A stretch of 31,651 bases of DNA from Pseudomonadota bacterium (GTDB lineage: Bacteria > Pseudomonadota > Alphaproteobacteria > Rhizobiales > Beijerinckiaceae). The translations under genes were made by a program, and so were the position numbers. The notes under the pieces were generated by a model. The model worked only from the letters and a program-made list of their open reading frames with translations, had not been told where the DNA came from and ran no database searches. Location of the stretch: positions 1 to 31,651 of the forward strand of contig JAEWKP010000233.1 of assembly GCA_023393655.1 (NCBI GenBank). Reading direction: 5' to 3'. Positions 23,622 through 31,051 of this stretch are shown here, one piece after another; position 1 is the stretch's first letter, and every line of letters starts with the position of its first letter.

Positions 23622-23706
23622 CCGTAAGCTGCTCCGCTCGGGCTTGTCAGCCCACAGGTCGGCTGGGCAGGATCGGCACAAACGCATGCGAAGACCGGAG
23701 CCGATC

Positions 23707-25332
23707 ATGCTCGAACGCCGCGCGACCTATCGCGACACGCTGGACGCCTTCGCCTGGCGCATCCCGGAGCGCTTCAACATCGGCACGGCCTGCTCGGACG
23801 CGCATGCCGACGGCACCGGTAAGCCGGCACTGATCTTCGAGGAGGACGGAGGCAAGGTTGCGACGCTCTCCTTCGACGATCTCGCCCGTGCCTCGAATCG
23901 CTTCGCCAATCTGCTCGTCGCTCACGGCATCGGGCAGGGCGAGCGCGTCGGCATCCTGCTGCCGCAATCGCCGCAGACCGCGATCGCCCATCTCGGCGCC
24001 TATAAGCTCGGCGCCATCGCGCTGCCGCTCTTCATCCTGTTCGGTCCGGAGGCGTTGGAGCACCGACTCGGCCATAGCGGCGCCAGCGTGCTCGTCACCG
24101 ACGCCGAGAATCTCGGCAAGGTCGAGGCGATCCGCGACGCCCTCCCGAACCTGCGCAAGATCTTCGTCGTCGGCGGCGCCGGCCATCTCGATTTCGAGGC
24201 GGGGATGGCGAAAGCCTCCGACCGCTTCACCGCCGCCGACACGCGCGCCGACGACCCGGCCGTGATCATCTACACCTCCGGCACCACCGGAAAGCCGAAG
24301 GGCGCGCTGCATGCCCACCGCGTCCTGCTCGGCCATCTGCCGGGCGTGCAGCTGCCGCAGGAATTCTTCCCGCAGGCGAACGACCTGTTCTGGACCCCGG
24401 CCGACTGGGCCTGGATCGGCGGCCTGCTCGACGTGCTCCTGCCCAGCCTCTATTGCGGCGTGCCGGTGCTCGCCTCCCGCGCCCGCAAGTTCGATCCCGA
24501 GGCCGCCTTCGCGCTGATGAACAGGCACAAGGTCCGCAACGCCTTCCTGCCGCCGACCGCGCTCAAGCTGATGCGGCAGGAGCGCGACCCCAAACGCTTT
24601 GGCTACGCGATGCGTTCGATCGGCACCGGCGGCGAGACGCTTGGCGCCGATATGCTCGACTGGAGCCGCGAGACCTTCGGCTTCCCGGTCAACGAGTTCT
24701 ACGGCCAGACCGAGGCGAACCTGCTCGTGTCGAACTGTGCGAGCCTCTATCCCGTGAAGCCCGGCTCGATGGGTCGCGCGGTGCCCGGCCACCGCGTCGC
24801 AGTGATCTCGCCCGAGGGTCGGGAATTACCGGCCGGCGAGCAGGGGTTGATCGCGGTCGCACGACCCGATCCGGTGATGATGCTGGAATACTGGAACCAG
24901 CCCGATGCCACGGCGGCAAAGTTCATTGGCGACTGGCTCGTCACGGGCGATAGCGGCGCGCGCGACGAAGAGGGCTATTTCTGGTTCCAGGGCCGCGACG
25001 ACGACATCATCTCCTCGGGCTCCTACCGCATCGGACCGGGCGACATCGAGGACTGCATCATCCGCCACCCGGCCGTGCTGATGGTCGCGGTGGTCGGCGT
25101 GCCCCATCCCGTCCGCACCGAGATCGTCAAGGCTTTCGTATTGACGAAGCCCGACGGGACGCCGACGGCCGAGCTGGCCACCGAAATCCAGGCCTTCGTG
25201 CGCGACCGGCTGGCGGCCTACCAGTACCCGCGCGAGGTCGAGTTCGTGACGGAGCTGCCGCTGACCGCGACCGGCAAGATCATGCGCAAGGACCTGCGCA
25301 ATCGGGAGATCGCGAAACAGCGAAGCGATTGA
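23707..25332 (+). CDS. Acyl-CoA synthetase, AMP-forming
   Basis: A 541-residue ligase of the acetyl/medium-chain acyl-CoA synthetase type. The P-loop is YTSGTTGKPKG (189-199), FYGQTEANLLVSN is the A5 motif, the hinge is GRDDDIISSGSYRIGPGDIED, and the catalytic Lys524 is in LTATGK. FWTPADWAWIGGLLDVLLPSL resembles ACSM and AcsA-like enzymes acting on short or medium acids. I start at the ATG at 23707, where GGAG lies 7 bases upstream; the frame stays open to 22645, but only because it runs antisense through BKACE. It is divergent from BKACE, and a shared acyl-CoA pathway is inferred. Confidence 0.85.
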   Translation: MLERRATYRDTLDAFAWRIPERFNIGTACSDAHADGTGKPALIFEEDGGKVATLSFDDLARASNRFANLLVAHGIGQGERVGILLPQSPQTAIAHLGAYKLGAIALPLFILFGPEALEHRLGHSGASVLVTDAENLGKVEAIRDALPNLRKIFVVGGAGHLDFEAGMAKASDRFTAADTRADDPAVIIYTSGTTGKPKGALHAHRVLLGHLPGVQLPQEFFPQANDLFWTPADWAWIGGLLDVLLPSLYCGVPVLASRARKFDPEAAFALMNRHKVRNAFLPPTALKLMRQERDPKRFGYAMRSIGTGGETLGADMLDWSRETFGFPVNEFYGQTEANLLVSNCASLYPVKPGSMGRAVPGHRVAVISPEGRELPAGEQGLIAVARPDPVMMLEYWNQPDATAAKFIGDWLVTGDSGARDEEGYFWFQGRDDDIISSGSYRIGPGDIEDCIIRHPAVLMVAVVGVPHPVRTEIVKAFVLTKPDGTPTAELATEIQAFVRDRLAAYQYPREVEFVTELPLTATGKIMRKDLRNREIAKQRSD

Positions 25333-25359
25333 AAAGGCGGCGGTGCAAGAGCGCGGGAT

Positions 25360-25503
25360 CCCCTCTCCTGGAAGGAGAGGGGTAGGGGTGAGGTGTAGGC
25401 CCTTGGACCAGTCAACTCCGACCTCACCGCTGCGCAGCGACCGCCTCACAGCCATACGGTGAGCGGCTTTCCCCTCACCCTGCCCTCTCCCTCCGGGAGA
25501 GGG
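25360..25503. repeat. Intergenic double-hairpin repeat
   Basis: Two related hairpins in opposite senses: CCCCTCTCC/GGAGAGGGG (25360-25368, 25374-25382) and CCCTCTCC/GGAGAGGG (25483-25490, 25496-25503). GGGGTGAGG (25384-25392) and CCCCTCACC (25471-25479) can also pair, so the whole 145 bases form one large inverted repeat. It lies between convergent genes and looks like a mobile or amplified intergenic repeat; it may also end transcription. Confidence 0.65.
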
Positions 25504-25527
25504 TTCCCCACGGGTTCTGAAAAGCTG

Positions 25528-26379
25528 TCAGCGCGCCTCTAGCACCAGTTCGAACGTCATCAGCACCGGGTTATCGCCGCGCTTCAGCCGTCCGCTCGCC
25601 AGCACACCGCTATAGTCGACCAGGGCGACATCGATCGCCGCTTCAAAGCCGCCGGCGCCGGCCACGACCCGCCCATCCGTGATCGCAACCTCCGTCGCGA
25701 AATTTTCGACCACGCCGCCATCCGTGAACCGCGCCCCGATGGTCGAGCCGACGCCGCCGTGGATCACCGCTTCGCGGATACCGTGCTCGGCACAGAACAC
25801 TTCCACGGCCCCGCAGAAATCGACATTCGGCTTCACGCGCAGTGCGAAGAACCGCCCTGCCCCGGCGCCACCGAGCGCCGCAGCCACCGGCCCGAACAGC
25901 TTGAAATGCGTCTCGCTATCCGGCTCGGCCGTGAATACCGCACCGTTCAGCCCAACAGCCTCCACCGTGATCGTCTCGGCCACAGTGGTCTCGTCCGGCA
26001 GGATATGCCCGCCGCTGCGCTTGCCCTCGCCCTCGACCCACAGCGCATGCGCGTGGAAGAAAGATGCCCCATCGCGCTGGCCGAAGGTCATGGCGCCGAC
26101 CTCGATCCGCGCCGCGCCCTCCGGCCGAAAGGTCTCGCTGTAGAAGGCCGCATGCTCGGGCGTCTTCGAGAGCGCCGGCATCACATAGGCGAAGGGCGCG
26201 AGCTTGAGCCCATCGAGCTTCACCACGCCCGAGACGAAACCCTCGGCCGCGAAGCCGCTCCTCACCGCCTCCAGCAGCGGCACGCCGGCCGGCAGCGTCA
26301 GCGAAAAAGCGCGCCCGCCGCATTTCACCCACTGGATGCGCTCGGGCGTGCCGGTGCCGGGCTGCTGGATGCGCCTCAC
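25528..26379 (-). CDS. Tandem PPC/DUF296 domain protein
   Basis: A 283-residue protein with two PPC (plants and prokaryotes conserved, DUF296) domains. The first, about residues 20-140, has the metal-site pattern SFFHAHALW (His109, His111) and GGHIL (His125). The second, about 155-280, keeps the fold-like end VDYSGVLASGRL and VLMTFELVLEA but lacks the His cluster. Bacterial PPC proteins are trimeric and poorly understood. It is the last gene of the iclR operon: its GTG start overlaps the ligase stop (GTGA). The constant link to an acyl-CoA ligase suggests a role in the same pathway, which is inference. Confidence 0.78.
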   Translation of the reverse strand: MRRIQQPGTGTPERIQWVKCGGRAFSLTLPAGVPLLEAVRSGFAAEGFVSGVVKLDGLKLAPFAYVMPALSKTPEHAAFYSETFRPEGAARIEVGAMTFGQRDGASFFHAHALWVEGEGKRSGGHILPDETTVAETITVEAVGLNGAVFTAEPDSETHFKLFGPVAAALGGAGAGRFFALRVKPNVDFCGAVEVFCAEHGIREAVIHGGVGSTIGARFTDGGVVENFATEVAITDGRVVAGAGGFEAAIDVALVDYSGVLASGRLKRGDNPVLMTFELVLEAR

Positions 26380-28010
26380 GACGCCTTCCCCTTCAGGAAG
26401 TCGAGCTCGCCGCGCTTCTCCAGCTCGTCCTTGACAAGGCGCTTCGGCACTTTGCCATAGCCCGATTTCGGCAGGGCCTCCCAGAACAGGAAGCGCTTGG
26501 GCATCTTGTAGCGGGCGATCTTCGGCCCGAGGAAATCCGCGATCTCGGCTTCGGTCGCGTTCTGGCCGGGCCGGTTGACGCAGACCGCGATGCCGATCTC
26601 GCCCCAGACCGGATCGGGCACGCCGAGCACGGCGACCTCCGCGATCGCGGGATGGGTCAGGATCTTCTCCTCGATCTCGCGCGGATAGATGTTCGAGCCG
26701 CCGGAGATGTACATGTCCGAGGCCCGGCCGGTGATGTAGACGAAGCCCTGCGCGTCCATATGGCCGAGATCGCCGGTGCGGAACCAGCCGTTGCGGAAGG
26801 ATTTCGCGTTGGCTTCCGGGTTGTCGTAATAGCCGGCAAAGACGGCCGGCCCGATCACGCAGATCTCGCCCTGCACGCCCAGCTCGGCCTCTTTCCCATC
26901 ATCGTTCTGGATTTGCACCTGCATGCCGGTGCGCTCGAAGCCGCAGGTGCCGATGCGCGCGTTCGGGCCGTCCTCGGCCTCGTGCAGGGCCGGCGGCAGC
27001 ACGGTGATGTTGCCGGTGACCTCGCCCAGCCCGAAATACTGCACGATCACCTTTCCGAGCTTTTTGAGCGCCGCCTTCTGGTCCTCGCGATACATCGGCG
27101 CGCCGGCATAGATGATGTAGCGCAAACTGGAATGATCATGCTGGTCGGCGGCGGGATGCTCGACCAGCATCTTCAGGATCGTCGGCACGGTGAAGATGTT
27201 GCTGATGCGGTGCTTCGCGATCAGCCGGTAGGCCTCGTCGATATCGAAGCGCTCGGTCGGCAGCAGGATCGAGGTCGCGCCGCGCGCAGAGATCATGAGC
27301 TGATGCACGCCCGCACCATGCGAAAGCGGCGCCACCACCAGCGAGGCGTCGGTCTCGGTCGAACCGGGAACGAGATCGCAGAGATGGTTGGTGATGACGA
27401 AGCCCATCTGGCCATGGGTCAGCACGGCCGCCTTGGAACGCCCGGTCGTGCCGGAGGTGAAGAAGAACCAGCAGGGATCGTCATGCTCGACCGCGGCGTT
27501 CTCGACCTTTTCGCCGCGATGGCGGGCGATGACCGCGCCGACCTCGTCCTCGCCGAACGCCCCCGCGCCGATCCGCCAGATGAACTCCGGCGCCGGGCTC
27601 GCGGCAGCGACCGCCGCCGCATGCTCCGGGTAATCGCCATGGCAGAGGAAGCCCTTCGCGCCGGAGGCTGTCGCGAGATAGGCGACCTCGTCCGGCAGCA
27701 GGCGGAAATTCGTCGGCACCCAGACCGCGCCGAGCCGGAAGGTTGCGAACATCGAGACGAACATCGCGTCGCAGTTCTTGGAATGGACGAGCAGTCGGTC
27801 GCCCTTGCCGATGCCGCGCGCCCGCTGGCCGGCAGCCAGCGCCGAGACCTGCATATCGAGCTCGTCCCAATCCAGCGTCTTCTCCCCCCAGATGATGGCG
27901 GAGTGCGCGGGCAGGCGCCGGGCATTCTGCGTCGCGATATGGGCAAGGTTCATCACCCGCCGCGTCATCGGCACGACGCCCCCGGTCGGGGCTGCTTTTG
28001 CAGAGCTCAT
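26376..28010 (-). CDS. Acyl-CoA ligase, AMP-forming
   Basis: A 544-residue class I adenylate-forming ligase. The P-loop is FTSGTTGRSKAAV (184-196), YFGLGEVTGNIT is the A5 region, GWFRTGDLGHMD and TGRASDMYISGGSNIYPREIEE mark the hinge, and Lys520 in KSGYGK takes the place of the catalytic Lys of TxTGK. The pattern is close to long-chain/aryl fatty-acid-CoA ligases. The substrate is probably an organic acid imported by the neighbouring TRAP system, which is inference. It starts at the ATG at 28010 overlapping the iclR stop (ATGA), and its own stop overlaps the PPC gene. Confidence 0.85.
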   Translation of the reverse strand: MSSAKAAPTGGVVPMTRRVMNLAHIATQNARRLPAHSAIIWGEKTLDWDELDMQVSALAAGQRARGIGKGDRLLVHSKNCDAMFVSMFATFRLGAVWVPTNFRLLPDEVAYLATASGAKGFLCHGDYPEHAAAVAAASPAPEFIWRIGAGAFGEDEVGAVIARHRGEKVENAAVEHDDPCWFFFTSGTTGRSKAAVLTHGQMGFVITNHLCDLVPGSTETDASLVVAPLSHGAGVHQLMISARGATSILLPTERFDIDEAYRLIAKHRISNIFTVPTILKMLVEHPAADQHDHSSLRYIIYAGAPMYREDQKAALKKLGKVIVQYFGLGEVTGNITVLPPALHEAEDGPNARIGTCGFERTGMQVQIQNDDGKEAELGVQGEICVIGPAVFAGYYDNPEANAKSFRNGWFRTGDLGHMDAQGFVYITGRASDMYISGGSNIYPREIEEKILTHPAIAEVAVLGVPDPVWGEIGIAVCVNRPGQNATEAEIADFLGPKIARYKMPKRFLFWEALPKSGYGKVPKRLVKDELEKRGELDFLKGKAS

Positions 28011-28894
28011 CGTGCGGCTCTCCCTGTCTCGATGGAACGCGGTGCGGCGGCCACGATCGGCCGTGCTGCCCGCTTGGATACGAACATCTGCTTGAGCAGC
28101 GTTTCCAGCCGCTCGGCCTCGCGCGCCAGCAGGAGCGAAAGCTCCACCTGCCGGCTTGGCGTCATCCGGCTGTCGATCGCGGCGATCGACAGCGCCCCTG
28201 CGACCCGCCCGTCCGGGTAGCGGAAGGCCCGGCCTATGCCCCATGAGCTGGCCACGAGCCGGCCGGGATTGAGCGAGAAGCCCCGCGCACGCGTCCCGGC
28301 GACATCGGCCCGCAAAGCCTCCGGCGCGAAGCCGGGATAGCGCGCCAGCAGCGCCGCGTCATTGGCGGCGATGACCCGGTCCACATCGTCATCCGGCAGG
28401 GCCGCGAGCATGGCGAGCGAGCCCGCACCGACGCCGAGCGGGTGCTGGTCGCCGGCCTGCAGCGCGTGCGTGCGGACCGGATAGGTCCCCTCCTCCCGAT
28501 GCAGGCAGATCGCGTAGTTCTCGCGCCGGACGGTGAGGAAGCTCGTATCCTGCGTCTCCGCCGAAAGCCGGCGCAGGCCATCCATCGCGATCTCGAGCAG
28601 GCTATGGCGCCGCGCGGCCAGCACGCCGAGCACGAAAGCCTCCTCGCCCAGGCAATAATGCCGCGTCTGCGGCTCCTGCTCGACCAGCCCCGCCCGCATC
28701 AGCGCCAGCAGGAGGCGCCGCGTCGTTGGCTTGTTGAGCCCGCTGCCGGCGACGATCTCGCCAAGCGGCAACCCCTCGGCCGGCTCCCGCCCGATCAGCG
28801 AGAGCAGCCCGAGCGCGCGGTCGACGCTCTGCGAGCCGGACAGCCCGGCTTCGGGCGCGGAATTTGGCGGCAAGCGCTCCTCCACACAGTCCAT
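28007..28894 (-). CDS. IclR family transcriptional regulator
   Basis: A 295-residue regulator. The N-terminal winged helix-turn-helix begins at SQSVDRALGLLSLI and contains LPLGEIVAGSGLNKPTTRRLLLALMRAGLVEQ. The C-terminal effector-binding domain contains TSFLTVRRENYAICLHREEG, HPLGVGAGSLAMLAALPDDD and the late SWGIGRAFRYPDGRVAGALSIAAIDSRM. IclR proteins respond to small organic or aromatic acids. I chose the ATG at 28894 with AAGG 8 bases upstream; a TTG at 28921 would add nine residues. It is first in an operon with the ligase and PPC genes and divergent from the TRAP genes, which it probably controls. Confidence 0.88.
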   Translation of the reverse strand: MDCVEERLPPNSAPEAGLSGSQSVDRALGLLSLIGREPAEGLPLGEIVAGSGLNKPTTRRLLLALMRAGLVEQEPQTRHYCLGEEAFVLGVLAARRHSLLEIAMDGLRRLSAETQDTSFLTVRRENYAICLHREEGTYPVRTHALQAGDQHPLGVGAGSLAMLAALPDDDVDRVIAANDAALLARYPGFAPEALRADVAGTRARGFSLNPGRLVASSWGIGRAFRYPDGRVAGALSIAAIDSRMTPSRQVELSLLLAREAERLETLLKQMFVSKRAARPIVAAAPRSIETGRAAR

Positions 28895-28903
28895 GATATG
28901 GAC
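28889..28903. promoter_or_regulatory. Inverted repeat GTCCAT-GAT-ATGGAC at the iclR start
   Basis: A perfect 6-base inverted repeat that covers the proposed iclR start codon and the bases just before it. It could be an autoregulatory operator, or a hairpin masking the start codon in the mRNA. Confidence 0.3.
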
Positions 28904-28943
28904 CTTGTTCTTGTTCTCCAACCGTAGATGGGCGCTTTGCGGA

Positions 28944-28971
28944 TTGCAATGCCGCTTCCCTTGTGTAATCT
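28944..28971 (+). promoter_or_regulatory. Weak candidate promoter for the TRAP operon
   Basis: TTGCAA (28944-28949), 16 bases, then TAATCT (28966-28971), with the start near 28980 and a leader of about 150 bases. It rests on a moderate match only. Confidence 0.25.
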
Positions 28972-29002
28972 GCCTGCCGTCCCGCTGCCCGGCTATTCAC
29001 AG

Positions 29003-29013
29003 TGTGGACCACA
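29003..29013. promoter_or_regulatory. Candidate IclR operator TGTGG-A-CCACA
   Basis: A perfect 5-base inverted repeat with one central base, in the iclR/TRAP divergent region and just downstream of the weak TRAP promoter. That is a position where a bound repressor would block transcription. Assignment to IclR is inference. Confidence 0.3.
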
Positions 29014-29128
29014 AGCGACGCCGACGACCCAACAAGATCGGCGCGGAGGGAGGAGCGGAACGATGGCCCCCAGGGCATCCTGCATAGCGGGCGCTTTGCG
29101 TCCGGCGACCGGCGCCTGAGGCCGCCGC

Positions 29129-30997
29129 ATGGTCGATGTCGTCGATACCCTGAAGATCCCTGAAAACCTCAGCGAGAACGAGGACGCACGTCCCGGCTCG
29201 CCGATCATGCGTCCGGTCGAGGCCGTCGCCGCCGTGCTGGTCGCCTTCATCATCGGCGTGCTGCTGCTCGGCGTCGTCTCGCGCTACGTCTTCTCGCTGC
29301 CCTTCGTCTGGGTCGACGAGGTCGCCTCGATCGCCTTCATCTGGCTCGCCATGCTCGGCGCCGCCATCGCCGTCGATCGGAACGAGCACCTGCGGCTGTC
29401 GCTCTTCGTCGGCATGATGCCGCCACGGCTGCGCGAATTCGTCGAAACGCTGGCACTCATCGCCGTTGCCGCCTTCCTGGCGGCGATGGTCTATCCGGCG
29501 ATCGATTATGCCGTGGAAGAGAGCTACGTCACCTCGGCCGCGCTCAACATCCCCGTCAGCTGGCGCGTCTCGGCACTGGCCGTCGGCATCGTGCTGATGC
29601 TGCTGCTCACCCTGCGCTATATCTTCAAGACCGCGCGCCTCGTCGACATCGCTGCGGCCGTGCTGGTCGTCGGCGGGTTCGGCTTCGCCTTCTGGCTGCT
29701 CGGGCCGACGCTGAAGGGGCTCGGCTACTACAACATCCTGATCTTCCTGCTCGGCGTCGTCGCCGCCTGCCTCATCGCCGGCGTCCCGATCGCCTTCTGT
29801 TTCGGGCTCGGCACGCTCGCCTTCCTCGCCTTCTCGACCAGCGTCCCGACCATCGTCATGATCGGGCGCATGGACGAGGGCATGTCGAGCCTCATCCTGC
29901 TCTCGGTGCCGATCTTCGTGCTGCTCGGCTGCGTGCTCGACGCCACCGGCATGGGCAAGGCGATCGTCGATTTCCTGGCCTCGCTGCTCGGCCATGTCCG
30001 CGCCGGCATGTCCTATGTCCTGCTCGGCTCGCTCTATCTCGTCTCGGGCATCTCGGGCTCGAAGGTCTCGGACATGGCGACGGTCGCGCCCGCGCTGTTC
30101 CCGGAGATGAAGCGGCGCGGCTACAAGCCCAAGGACCTGATCGCGCTGCTCTCCACCGGCGCCGCCATGGCCGACACCGTGCCGCCCTCGATCGTGCTGA
30201 TCGTGCTCGGCTCCGTCGCCGGCGTCTCGATCGCCGGGCTGTTCAACGCGGGCTTCGTCATCGCCGGCGTTCTGCTGGTCGCGCTCGCCGGCCTCGCCCG
30301 CTGGAAGGCGGCGGCGGAGGACATGAAGGGCGTGCGCCGCGCGCCCTTCGCGGTGATCGGCAAGGTCGCGCTCGTCGCCGCACCGGCGCTGGTCCTGCCC
30401 TTCATCATCCGCGCTGCGGTCGGCGGCGGCGTCGCCACCGCGACCGAGGTCTCGACCATCGCGGTGCTCTATGCGCTCGTCATCGGCATCGTGCTCTATG
30501 GCGGCATCAGCCCGCGCAAGTTCTACCAGATGCTGGTCGAGACCGCGGCGCTCTCGGGTGCGATCCTGGTCATTCTCGGCACGGCCCTGGCCATGGCCTG
30601 GGCGCTGACCCAGACCGGCTTCGCCCGCGACCTCGCCGTCTTCATGGCGAACCTGCCCGGCGGCTGGCTCACCTTCATGGCCGTCACCATCGTCGTCTTC
30701 ATGATCCTGGGCTGCGTGCTGGAGGGCCTGCCGGCAATCGTGCTGATGGCGCCATTGATGTTCCCGATCGCCAAGAACCTCGGCATCAACGACGTGCATT
30801 ATTCGATGGTCGTGGTCACCGCGATGAATATCGGCCTGATGGCGCCGCCGATCGGCATCGGCTTCTACATCGCCTGCAAGATCGGCAACGTCTCGCCGGA
30901 CGAGGCGATGGGCGCGGTCTGGCCCTATATCTTCGCCCTGATCATCGGCCTCGTCGTCATCGCCCTCGTGCCCGGCCTGTCGACCTGGGTGCTGTGA
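29129..30997 (+). CDS. TRAP transporter permease, fused DctQ-DctM
   Basis: A 622-residue inner-membrane protein that joins the small (DctQ, about residues 25-180) and large (DctM, about 200-620) TRAP permease subunits in one chain. The DctQ part has four helices and the signature FVWVDEVASIAFIWLAMLGAAIAV with NEHLRL. The DctM part has many helices and the motifs GISGSKVSDMATVAPALFPEM and MAPPIGIGFYIACKI. It imports an organic acid delivered by DctP, driven by a sodium gradient. GAGG lies 7 bases before the ATG. It is divergent from iclR, and dctP follows after 54 bases. Confidence 0.93.
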   Translation: MVDVVDTLKIPENLSENEDARPGSPIMRPVEAVAAVLVAFIIGVLLLGVVSRYVFSLPFVWVDEVASIAFIWLAMLGAAIAVDRNEHLRLSLFVGMMPPRLREFVETLALIAVAAFLAAMVYPAIDYAVEESYVTSAALNIPVSWRVSALAVGIVLMLLLTLRYIFKTARLVDIAAAVLVVGGFGFAFWLLGPTLKGLGYYNILIFLLGVVAACLIAGVPIAFCFGLGTLAFLAFSTSVPTIVMIGRMDEGMSSLILLSVPIFVLLGCVLDATGMGKAIVDFLASLLGHVRAGMSYVLLGSLYLVSGISGSKVSDMATVAPALFPEMKRRGYKPKDLIALLSTGAAMADTVPPSIVLIVLGSVAGVSIAGLFNAGFVIAGVLLVALAGLARWKAAAEDMKGVRRAPFAVIGKVALVAAPALVLPFIIRAAVGGGVATATEVSTIAVLYALVIGIVLYGGISPRKFYQMLVETAALSGAILVILGTALAMAWALTQTGFARDLAVFMANLPGGWLTFMAVTIVVFMILGCVLEGLPAIVLMAPLMFPIAKNLGINDVHYSMVVVTAMNIGLMAPPIGIGFYIACKIGNVSPDEAMGAVWPYIFALIIGLVVIALVPGLSTWVL

Positions 30998-31028
30998 AGC
31001 TCACAACAAGAAACCAGCAAGAAACCAG
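30993..31028 (+). promoter_or_regulatory. Hairpin and 11-base tandem repeat between dctQM and dctP
   Basis: TGTGA-AGC-TCACA (30993-31005) forms a hairpin across the dctQM stop codon. It is followed by two adjacent copies of CAAGAAACCAG (31007-31017, 31018-31028). The hairpin has no T run, so it is not a full terminator; it may adjust the relative expression of the binding protein. Confidence 0.35.
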
Positions 31029-31051
31029 ATATTCTCAAGGAGAAAACGCCC

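Noticed and set aside
22645..23706. N-terminal extension of the acyl-CoA synthetase
   Set aside because: The open frame continues through the BKACE gene on the opposite strand. The first family-like residues and a ribosome-binding site are at 23707.
26652..28220. 522-residue plus-strand frame
   Set aside because: Antisense to the acyl-CoA ligase and the end of iclR; no protein-like pattern.
28997..30799. 600-residue minus-strand frame rich in His, Asp and Glu
   Set aside because: Exact antisense of the TRAP permease; hydrophobic codons read backwards give this composition.
30993..31005. TGTGA...TCACA as a CRP site
   Set aside because: The half sites are 3 bases apart, not 6, and the sequence covers a stop codon; a hairpin is the simpler reading.
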